Assembly (NCBI GenBank): GCA_035771175.1 | Contig: JAYMFD010003106.1 | Coordinates: 124,001-188,000 of the forward strand | Source of the DNA: Paratinospora sagittata | Taxonomy: Eukaryota; Streptophyta; Magnoliopsida; Ranunculales; Menispermaceae | Length of the DNA: 64,000 nt | Direction: 5' to 3' | In this document: positions 52,526 through 63,074 of the stretch, in pieces | How the letters are laid out: each line of letters opens with the position of its first letter | Numbering within the stretch: position 1 is the stretch's first letter | The notes under the pieces: generated by a model | Told to the model about the DNA's origin: nothing | Seen by the model: only the letters and a program-made list of their open reading frames with translations | Databases searched by the model: none | Made by a program: the position numbers and the translations under genes

Positions 52526-52540
52526 CAATCCACCGGATTG
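52526..52540. other. Dyad 1 of the monomer: CAATCC-ACC-GGATTG
   Basis: This is a perfect inverted repeat with 6-bp arms and a 3-bp centre (m10-m24), directly after the TCGCGA palindrome. Many monomers keep it. Others carry CCAGATTG, CCTGATTG or CCGTATTG, which shorten the arms to 4-5 bp, while CCACTGGATTG changes only the centre. It could be a protein-binding site or simply a chance feature fixed in the ancestral monomer. The symmetry is seen directly; any function is inference. Confidence 0.7.
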
Positions 52541-52599
52541 CTTTCTCCACCAACTCTTTGAGCGAGTCCCAATATCCTTCTAGGAACCCCCGGAATAGA

Positions 52600-52614
52600 T
52601 GGAACTCCGTTCCA
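52600..52614. other. Dyad 2 of the monomer: TGGAAC-TCC-GTTCCA
   Basis: This is a second perfect inverted repeat with the same geometry as dyad 1: 6-bp arms and a 3-bp centre (m84-m98). Its centre lies 74 bp from that of dyad 1. The common variant CTCTGTTCC changes only the centre and preserves the arms. The variants GGACCTCTGTTCC and CCGTTTCAAT break an arm. Confidence 0.7.
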
Positions 52615-53586
52615 ATATCCCGGTGAATTTTTGACCCCCAAATCGAAATTTTGGTTTAAATGAACTAAATATACTTAGAAAAAGTGTTTGAGGCAATCGC
52701 GACCAATACACCGGATTGCTTTGTCCACCAACTCCTTGAGCGAGTCCCAATATTCTTCAAACAACCCCCCAGAATAGATGGAACTCCGTTCCAATATCCC
52801 GATGAATTCTTGACCCCTAAATATCAAGTTTTGGTTTAAATGAACTAAATTTACTTCGAAAATGTGTTTGAGGCAATCGCTACCAATCCACCAGATTGAT
52901 TTCTCCACCAACTCTTTGAGCGAATCCCAATATCCTTCTAGGAACCCCCGGAATAGATGGAACTCCGTTCCAATATCCCGTTGAATTTTTGACCCCCAAA
53001 TCTAAAATTTTGGTTTAAATGAACTAAATATACTTAGAAAAAATGTTTGAGGCAATCACGACCAATCCACCGGATTGCTTTGTCCACCAACTCCTTTAGC
53101 GAGTCCCAATATCCTTCAAACGGCCCCCCAGAATAGATGGAACTCTGTTCCAATATCCCGATGAATTTTTGACCCATAAATCTCAAATTTTGGTTTAAAT
53201 GAACTAAATTTACTTAGAAAAAGTGTTTGAGGCAATCGCGACCAATCCACCGGATTGCTTTTTTTGGCCTACTCCTTGAGCGAGTCCCAATACCCTTCAA
53301 GCAACCCCCAGAATAAATGGAAATCCGTTCCAATATCCCGTTGAATTTTTTACCCCCAAATCTAAATTTTGGTTTAAATGAACTACATATACTTAGAAGA
53401 AGTAATTGAGGCAATCGCGACCAATCCACCGTATTGCTTTCTCTACCAACTCCTTGAGCAAGTCCCAATATCCTTCAAGCAACCCCCAGAATAGATGGAA
53501 CACCGTTTCAATATTTCGATGAATTTTTGACCATTAAATCTCAAATTTTGGTTTAAATGAACTAAATTTACTTAGAAAATTTGTTT

Positions 53587-56500
53587 GAGGCAATAGCGAC
53601 CAATCCACCAGATTGCTTTCTCCACCAACTCTTTAAGCGAGTCCCAATATCCTTCTAGGAACCCCCGAAATTGATCGAACTCCGTTCCAATATCCCGTTG
53701 AATTTTTGACCCCTAAATCTCAAATTTTGGTTTAAATGACCTAAATTAACTTAGAAAATGTGTTTGAGGCAATCGCGACCAATCCACCTGATTGCTTTCT
53801 CCACCTACTCTTTAAGCGAGACCCAATATCCTTCTAGCAACCCCCAGAATAGATGGAACTCCGTTCCAATATCCCAGGGAATTTTTTACCCCCAAATCTA
53901 AATTTTGGTTTAAATGAATTAAATTTACTTAGAAAAAGTGTTTGAGGCAATCGCGACCAATCCACCGTATTGCTTTCCCTACCAACTCCTTGAGCGAATC
54001 CCAATATCCTTAAAGCAACCCCCAGAATAGCTGGAACTCCGTTTCAATATCCCGATGAATTTTTGACCATTAAATCTCAAATTTTGGTTTAAAAGAACTA
54101 AATTTACTCAGGAATTGTGTTTGAGGCAATCGCGACCAATCCACCATATTGTTTTCTCCACCAACTCTTTGAGCGAGTCCTAATATCCTTCTAGGAACCC
54201 CCGGAATAGATGGAACTCCGTTCCAATATCCCGGTGAATTTTTGACCCCCAAATCTAATATTTGGGTTTAAATGAACTAAATATACTTAGAAAAAGTGTT
54301 TGAGGCAATCGCGACCAATCCACCGGATTGCTTTTTCCGCCTACTCCTTGAGCGAGTCCCAATATCCTTCAAGCAACCCCCAGAATAGATGGAACTCCGT
54401 TCCAATATCCCGAAGAATTTTTGACCCCTAAATCTCAAATTTTGGTTTAAATGAACTAAATTAACTTAGAAAATGTGTTTGAGGCAATCGCGACCAATCC
54501 ACCGGATTGCTTTCTCCACCTACTCTTTTAGCGAGTCCCAATATCCTTCTAGTAACCCCCCAGAATAAATGGAACTCCGTTCCAATATCCCGATGAATTT
54601 TTTACCCCTAAATCTCAAATTTTGGTTTAAATGAATTAAATTTATTTAGGAAATTTGTTTGAGGCAATCGCGACCAATCCAACAGATTGCTTTCTCCACC
54701 AACTCTTTGAGCGAGTCCCAATATCCTTCTAGGAACCCCCGAAATAGATGGAACTCCGTTCCAATATCCCGTTGAATTTTTGACCCCCAAATCTAAAATT
54801 TGGTTTAAATGAACTAAATATACTTAGAAAAAGTGTTTGAGGCAATCGCGACCAATCCACCGGATTGCCTTATTTACCAACTCCTTGAGCGAGTCCGAAT
54901 ATCCTTCAAGCAACCCCCATAATAGATGGAACTCCGTTTCAATATCCCGATGAATTTTTGACCCCCAAATCTAAAATTTTGGTTTAAATGACCTAAATTT
55001 ACTTAGAAAATGTGTTTGAGGTAATCGCGACCAATCCACCGAATTGCTTTCTCCACCAACTCTTTGAGCGAGTCGCAATATCCTTCTAGCAACCCCCAGA
55101 ATAGATGGAACTCCGTTCCAATATTCCGATGAATTTTTGACCCCTCAATCTCAAATTTTGGTTTAAATGAACTAAATTTACTTAGAAAATGTGTTTGAGG
55201 CAATCGCGACCAATCCGCCGGATTGCTTTCTCCACGAACTCTTTGAGCGAGTCCCAATATCCTTCCAGGAACCCCCGGAATAGATGGAACTCCGTTCCAA
55301 TATCCCGGTGAATTTTTGACCCCCAAACCTAAATTTTGGTTTAAATGAGCTAAATATACTTAGAAAAAGTGTTTGAGGCAATCGCGACCAATCCACCGTA
55401 TTGCTTTGTCCACCAACTCCTTTAGCGAGTCCCAATATCCTTCAAACAACCCCCCAGAATAGATGGACCTCTGTTCCAATATCCCGATGAATTTTTGACC
55501 CATAAATCTCAAATTTTGGTTTAAATGACCTAAATTAACTTAGAAAATGTGTTTGAGGCAATCGCGACCAATCCACCGGATTGCTTTCTCCACCTACTCT
55601 TTTAGCGAGTCCCAATATCCTTCTAGCAACCCCCCAGAATAAATGAAACTCCGTTCCAATATCCCGATGAATTTTTTACCCCTAAATCTCAAATTTTGGT
55701 TTAAATGAATTAAATTTATTTAGAAAATTTCTTTGAGGCAATCGCGACCAATCCAACAGATTGCTTTCTCCACCAACTCTTTGAGCGAGTCCCAATATCC
55801 TTCTAGGAACCCCCGAAATAGATGGAACTCCGTTCCAATATCCTGTTGAATTTTTGACCCCCAAATCTAAAATTTGGTTTAAGTGAACTAAATATACTTA
55901 GAAAAAGTGTTTGAAGCAATCGCGACCAATCCACCGGATTGCTTTGTCCACCAACTCCTTTAGCGAGTCCCAATATCCTTCAAACAACCCCCCAGAATAG
56001 ATGGACCTCTGTTCCAATATCCCGATGAATTTTTGACCCATAAATCTCAAATTTTGGTTTAAATGAATAAAATTTACTTAGAAAATGTGTTTGAGGCAAT
56101 CGCGACCTATCCACCAGATTGCTTTCTCTACCAACTCTTTGAGCGAGTCCTAATATCCTTCTAGGAACCCCCGGAATAGATGGAACTCCGTTCCAATATC
56201 CCGGTGAATTTTTGACCCCCAAATCAAAATTTTGGTTTAAATGAACTAAATATACTTAGAAAAAGTGTTTGAGGCAATCGCGACCAATCCACCGGATTGC
56301 TTTGTCCACCAACTCCTTGAGCGAGTCCCAATATTCTTCAAACAACCCCCCAGAATAGATGGAACTCTGTTCCAATATCCCGATGAATTCTTGACCCCTA
56401 AATATCAAATTTTGGTTTAAATGAACTAAATTTACTTCGAAAATGTGTTTGAGGCAATCGCTACCAATCCACCAGATTGATTTCTCCACCAACTCTTTGT

Positions 56501-58421
56501 GCGAATCCCAATATCCTTCTAGGAACCCCCGGAATAGATGGAACTCCGTTCCAATATCCCGGTGAATTTTTTACCCCCAAACCTAAATTTTGGTTTAAAT
56601 GAGCTAAATATACTTAGAAAAAGTGTTTGAGGCAATCGCGACCAATCCACCGGATTGCTTTGTCCACCAACTCCTTTAGCGAGTCCCAATATCCTTCAAA
56701 CAACCCCCCAGAATAGATGGACCTCTGTTCCAATATCCCGATGAATTTTTGACCCATAAATCTCAAATTTTGGTTTAAATGAATAAAATTTACTTAGAAA
56801 ATGTGTTTGAGGCAATCGCGACCAATCCACCAGTTTGCTTTCTCTACCAACTCTTTGAGCGAGTCCTAATATCCTTCAAGGAACCCTTGGAATAGATGGA
56901 ACTCCGTTCCAATATCCCGGTGAATTTTTGACCCCCAAATCTAAAATTTGGGTTTAAATGAACTAAATATACTTAGAAAAAGTGTTTGAGGCAATCGCGA
57001 TCAATCCACCGGATTGCTTTCTTTACCAACTCCTTGAGCGAGTCCGAACATCCTTCTAGGAACCCCCGAAATAGATGGAACTCCGTTCCAATATCCCGTT
57101 GAATTTTTGACCCCCAAATCTAAAATTTTGGTTTAAATGAACTAAATATACTTAGAAAAAGTGTTTGAAGCAATCGCGACCAATCCACCGTATTGCTTTG
57201 TCCACCAACTCCTTGAGCGAGTCCCAATATCCTTCAAACAGCCCCCCAGAATAGATGGAACTCTATTCCAATATCCCGATGAATTTTTGACCCATAAATC
57301 CCAAATTTTGGTTTAAATGAACTAAATTTACTTAAAAAATGTGTTTGAGGCAATCGCGACCAATCCACCGGATTGCTTTCTCCACCAACTCTTTGAGCGA
57401 GTCCCAATATCCTTCTAGGAACCCCCGGAATAGATGGAACTCCGTTCCAATATCCCGGTGAATTTTTGACCCCCAAATCGAAATTTTGGTTTAAATGAAC
57501 TAAATATACTTAGAAAAAGTGTTTGAGGCAATCGCGACCAATACACCGGATTGCTTTGTCCACCAACTCCTTGAGCGAGTCCCAATATTCTTCAAACAAC
57601 CCCCCAGAATAGATGGAACTCTGTTCCAATATCCCGATGAATTCTTGACCCCTAAATATCAAGTTTTGGTTTAAATGAACTAAATTTACTTCGAAAATGT
57701 GTTTGAGGCAATCGCTACCAATCCACCAGATTGATTTCTCCACCAACTCTTTGAGCGAATCCCAATATCCTTCTAGGAACCCCCGGAATAGATGGAACTC
57801 CGTTCCAATATCCCGTTGAATTTTTGACCCCCAAATCTAAAATTTTGGTTTAAATGAACTAAATATACTTAGAAAAAATGTTTGAGGCAATCACGACCAA
57901 TCCACCGGATTGCTTTGTCCACCAACTCCTTTAGCGAGTCCCAATATCCTTCAAACGGCCCCCCAGAATAGATGGAACTCTGTTCCAATATCCCGATGAA
58001 TTTTTGACCCATAAATCTCAAATTTTGGTTTAAATGAACTAAATTTACTTAGAAAAAGTGTTTGAGGCAATCGCGACCAATCCACCGGATTGCTTTTTTT
58101 GGCCTACTCCTTGAGCGAGTCCCAATACCCTTCAAGCAACCCCCAGAATAAATGGAAATCCGTTCCAATATCCCGTTGAATTTTTTACCCCCAAATCTAA
58201 ATTTTGGTTTAAATGAACTACATATACTTAGAAGAAGTAATTGAGGCAATCGCGACCAATCCACCGTATTGCTTTCTCTACCAACTCCTTGAGCAAGTCC
58301 CAATATCCTTCAAGCAACCCCCAGAATAGATGGAACACCGTTTCAATATTTCGATGAATTTTTGACCATTAAATCTCAAATTTTGGTTTAAATGAACTAA
58401 ATTTACTTAGAAAATTTGTTT
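53587..58421. repeat. Region III HOR copy with 27 monomers (4,835 bp)
   Basis: The 20-mer plus seven extra monomers at about 55,440-56,700. These re-use earlier members of the same HOR, so CCACTGG-free copies of several monomers occur twice within the unit. Confidence 0.8.
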
Positions 58422-61349
58422 GAGGCAATAGCGACCAATCCACCAGATTGCTTTCTCCACCAACTCTTTAAGCGAGTCCCAATATCCTTCTAGGAACCCC
58501 CGAAATTGATCGAACTCCGTTCCAATATCCCGTTGAATTTTTGACCCCTAAATCTCAAATTTTGGTTTAAATGACCTAAATTAACTTAGAAAATGTGTTT
58601 GAGGCAATCGCGACCAATCCACCTGATTGCTTTCTCCACCTACTCTTTAAGCGAGACCCAATATCCTTCTAGCAACCCCCAGAATAGATGGAACTCCGTT
58701 CCAATATCCCAGGGAATTTTTTACCCCCAAATCTAAATTTTGGTTTAAATGAATTAAATTTACTTAGAAAAAGTGTTTGAGGCAATCGCGACCAATCCAC
58801 CGTATTGCTTTCCCTACCAACTCCTTGAGCGAATCCCAATATCCTTAAAGCAACCCCCAGAATAGCTGGAACTCCGTTTCAATATCCCGATGAATTTTTG
58901 ACCATTAAATCTCAAATTTTGGTTTAAAAGAACTAAATTTACTCAGGAATTGTGTTTGAGGCAATCGCGACCAATCCACCATATTGTTTTCTCCACCAAC
59001 TCTTTGAGCGAGTCCTAATATCCTTCTAGGAACCCCCGGAATAGATGGAACTCCGTTCCAATATCCCGGTGAATTTTTGACCCCCAAATCTAATATTTGG
59101 GTTTAAATGAACTAAATATACTTAGAAAAAGTGTTTGAGGCAATCGCGACCAATCCACCGGATTGCTTTTTCCGCCTACTCCTTGAGCGAGTCCCAATAT
59201 CCTTCAAGCAACCCCCAGAATAGATGGAACTCCGTTCCAATATCCCGAAGAATTTTTGACCCCTAAATCTCGAATTTTGGTTTAAATGAACTAAATTAAC
59301 TTAGAAAATGTGTTTGAGGCAATCGCGACCAATCCACCGGATTGCTTTCTCCACCTACTCTTTTAGCGAGTCCCAATATCCTTCTAGTAACCCCCAGAAT
59401 AAATGGAACTCCGTTCCAATATCCCGATGAATTTTTTACCCCTAAATCTCAAATTTTGGTTTAAATGAATTAAATTTATTTAGGAAATTTGTTTGAGGCA
59501 ATCGCGACCAATCCAACAGATTGCTTTCTCCACCAACTCTTTGAGCGAGTCCCAATATCCTTCTAGGAACCCCCGAAATAGATGGAACTCCGTTCCAATA
59601 TCCCGTTGAATTTTTGACCCCCAAATCTAAAATTTGGTTTAAATGAACTAAATATACTTAGAAAAAGTGTTTGAGGCAATCGCGACCAATCCACCGGATT
59701 GCCTTATTTACCAACTCCTTGAGCGAATCCGAATATCCTTCAAGCAACCCCCATAATAGATGGAACTCCGTTTCAATATCCCGATAAATTTTTGACCCCC
59801 AAATCTAAAATTTTGGTTTAAATGACCTAAATTTACTTAGAAAATGTGTTTGAGGTAATCGCGACCAATCCACCGAATTGCTTTCTCCACCAACTCTTTG
59901 AGCGAGTCGCAATATCCTTCTAGCAACCCCCAGAATAGATGGAACTCCGTTCCAATATTCCGATGAATTTTTGACCCCTCAATCTCAAATTTTGGTTTAA
60001 ATGAACTAAATTTACTTAGAAAATGTGTTTGAGGCAATCGCGACCAATCCGCCGGATTGCTTTCTCCACGAACTCTTTGAGCGAGTCCCAATATCCTTCC
60101 AGGAACCCCCGGAATAGATGGAACTCCGTTCCAATATCCCGGTGAATTTTTGACCCCCAAACCTAAATTTTGGTTTAAATGAGCTAAATATACTTAGTAA
60201 AAGTGTTTGAGGCAATCGCGACCAATCCACCGTATTGCTTTGTCCACCAACTCCTTTAGCGAGTCCCAATATCCTTCAAACAACCCCCCAGAATAGATGG
60301 ACCTCTGTTCCAATATCCCGATGAATTTTTGACCCATAAATCTCAAATTTTGGTTTAAATGACCTAAATTAACTTAGAAAATGTGTTTGAGGCAATCGCG
60401 ACCAATCCACCGGATTGCTTTCTCCACCTACTCTTTTAGCGAGTCCCAATATCCTTCTAGCAACCCCCCAGAATAAATGGAACTCCGTTCCAATATCCCG
60501 ATGAATTTTTTACCCCTAAATCTCAAATTTTGGTTTAAATGAATTAAATTTATTTAGAAAATTTGTTTGAGGCAATCGCGACCAATCCAACAGATTGCTT
60601 TCTCCACCAACTCTTTGAGCGAGTCCCAATATCCTTCTAGGAACCCCCGAAATAGATGGAACTCCGTTCCAATATCCTGTTGAATTTTTGACCCCCAAAT
60701 CTAAAATTTGGTTTAAGTGAACTAAATATACTTAGAAAAAGTGTTTGAAGCAATCGCGACCAATCCACCGGATTGCTTTGTCCACCAACTCCTTTAGCGA
60801 GTCCCAATATCCTTCAAACAACCCCCCAGAATAGATGGACCTCTGTTCCAATATCCCGATGAATTTTTGACCCATAAATCTCAAATTTTGGTTTAAATGA
60901 ATAAAATTTACTTAGAAAATGTGTTTGAGGCAATCGCGACCAATCCACCAGATTGCTTTCTCTACCAACTCTTTGAGCGAGTCCTAATATCCTTCTAGGA
61001 ACCCCCGGAATAGATGGAACTCCGTTCCAATATCCCGGTGAATTTTTGACCCCCAAATCAAAATTTTGGTTTAAATGAACTAAATATACTTAGAAAAAGT
61101 GTTTGAGGCAATCGCGACCAATCCACCGGATTGCTTTGTCCACCAACTCCTTGAGCGAGTCCCAATATTCTTCAAACAACCCCCCAGAATAGATGGAACT
61201 CTGTTCCAATATCCCGATGAATTCTTGACCCCTAAATATCAAATTTTGGTTTAAATGAACTAAATTTACTTCGAAAATGTGTTTGAGGCAATCGCTACCA
61301 ATCCACCAGATTGATTTCTCCACCAACTCTTTGAGCGAATCCCAATATC
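56515..61349. repeat. 4,835-bp tandem duplication, second copy
   Basis: Near-identical to 51,680-56,514. Differences seen include CCCAAATTTTGG at 57,300, CTCGAATTTT at 59,270, one C fewer at about 59,392, ACTTAGTAAAAG at 60,191 and CGACCAATCC at 60,937 where the first copy has CGACCTATCC. Confidence 0.8.
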
Positions 61350-62001
61350 CTTCTAGGAACCCCCGGAATAGATGGAACTCCGTTCCAATATCCCGTTTAA
61401 TTTTTGACCCCCAAATCTAAAATTTTGGTTTAAATGAACTAAATATACTTAGAAAAAATGTTTGAGGCAATCGCGACCAATCCACCGGATTGCTTTGTCC
61501 ACAAACTCCTCTAGCGAGTCCCAATATCCTTCAAACGGCCCCCCAGAATAGATGGAACTCTGTTCCAATATCCCGATGAATTTTTGACCCATAAATCTCA
61601 AATTTTGGTTTAAATGAACTAAATTTACTTAGAAAAAGTGTTTGAGGCAATCGCGACCAATCCACCGGATTGCTTTTTTTGGCCTACTCCTTGAGCGAGT
61701 CCCAATACCCTTCAAGCAACCCCCAGAATAAATGGAAATCCGTTCCAATATCCCGTTGAATTTTTTACCCCCAAATCTAAATTTTGGTTTAAATGAACTA
61801 CATATACTTAGAAGAAGTAATTGAGGCAATCGCGACCAATCCACCGTATTGCTTTCTCTACCAACTCCTTGAGCAAGTCCCAATATCCTTCAAGCAACCC
61901 CCAGAATAGATGGAACACCGTTTCAATATTTCGATGAATTTTTGACCATTAAATCTCAAATTTTGGTTTAAATGAACTAAATTTACTTAGAAAATTTGTT
62001 T
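58422..62001. repeat. Region III HOR copy with 20 monomers (3,580 bp)
   Basis: It begins like the 27-mer copy and includes part of its seven-monomer addition (60,516-61,326). It then rejoins the ordinary order near 61,330, so it is a recombinant of the two forms. Confidence 0.8.
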
Positions 62002-63074
62002 GAGGCAATAGCGACCAATCCACCAGATTGCTTTCTCCACCAACTCTTTAAGCGAGTCCCAATATCCTTCTAGGAACCCCCGAAATTGATCGAACTCCGT
62101 TCCAATATCCCGTTGAATTTTTGACCCCTAAATCTCAAATTTTGGTTTAAATGACCTAAATTAACTTAGAAAATGTGTTTGAGGCAATCGCGACCAATCC
62201 ACCTGATTGCTTTCTCCACCTACTCTTTAAGCGAGACCCAATATCCTTCTAGCAACCCCCAGAATAGATGGAACTCCGTTCCAATATCCCAGGGAATTTT
62301 TTACCCCCAAATCTAAATTTTGGTTTAAATGAATTAAATTTACTTAGAAAAAGTGTTTGAGGCAATCGCGACCAATCCACCGTATTGCTTTCCCTACCAA
62401 CTCCTTGAGCGAATCCCAATATCCTTAAAGCAACCCCCAGAATAGCTGGAACTCCGTTTCAATATCCCGGTGAATTTTTGACCCCCAAATCTAAAATTTT
62501 GGTTTAAATGACCTAAATATACTTAGAAAAAATGTTTGAGGCAATCGCGACCAATCCACCGGATTGCTTTGTCCACCAACTCCTTTAGCGAGTCCCAATA
62601 TCCTTCAAACAGCCCCCCAGAATAGATGGAACTCTGTTCCAATATCCCGATGAATTTTTGACCCATAAATCTCAAATTTTGTTTTAAATGAACTAAATTT
62701 ACTTAGAAAAAGTGTTTGAGGCAATCGCGACCAATCCACCGGATTGCTTTTTCCGCCTACTCCTTGAGCGAGTCCCAATACCCTTCAAGCAACCCCCAGA
62801 ATAAATGGAAATCCGTTCCAATATCCCGTTGAATTTTTTACCCCCAAATCTAAATTTTGGTTTAAATGAACTACATATACTTAGAAGAAGTAATTGAGGC
62901 AATCGCGACCAATCCACCGTATTGCTTTCTCTACCAACTCCTTGAGCAAGTCCCAATATCCTTCAAGCAACCCCCAGAATAGATGGAACACCGTTTAATT
63001 ATTTCGGTGAATTTTTGACCATTAAATCTCAAATTTTGGTTTAAATGAACTAAATTTACTTAGAAAATTTGTTT
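62002..63074. repeat. Short HOR copy with 6 monomers (1,073 bp) and chimeric junction
   Basis: The marker GAGGCAATAG returns after only six monomers. At about 62,465-62,480 a monomer starting as the GAATAGCTGG/CGTTTCAATATCCCG type continues as the P-type member normally several monomers away, which removes the intervening series. Confidence 0.8.

Larger units (their letters stand above)
52517..52694. repeat. Representative monomer close to consensus (178 bp)
   Basis: This copy matches my hand consensus through the left half (m1 is the first A of AATCGCGACC). The left part, m1-m110, is C-rich and about half GC. The right part, m111-m179, is AT-rich (about 28% GC), with T5, AAATTTT, TTTAAA, AAATTT and AAAA tracts. 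The consensus counts are A 52, T 53, C 45, G 29, so this strand is strongly C over G. Seven CpGs per monomer is close to the number expected from composition. The TCGCGA palindrome in the box is present in nearly every monomer. Confidence 0.9.
50006..53586. repeat. Region III HOR copy with 20 monomers (3,581 bp)
   Basis: Matches the preceding copy monomer by monomer. It contains the left breakpoint region of the 4,835-bp duplication at about 51,680-51,726. Confidence 0.82.
51680..56514. repeat. 4,835-bp tandem duplication, first copy (27 monomers)
   Basis: Monomers across this span reappear 4,835 bp downstream (4,834 after a 1-bp loss near 59,393). Examples are the TTTTTTGGCC run (53,268 and 58,103), the GATCGAACTCC monomer with AAATTG, and the CTGTTGAATT monomer. 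Only occasional substitutions separate the copies. The edges are approximate because both lie inside similar monomers: before about 51,680 the upstream sequence differs from that before 56,515. Confidence 0.8.

Noticed and set aside
52517..52694. G-quadruplex on the minus strand
   Set aside because: Each monomer has four G-runs of 3-5, but the loops between them are about 13, 27 and 16 bases, too long for a convincing canonical quadruplex.
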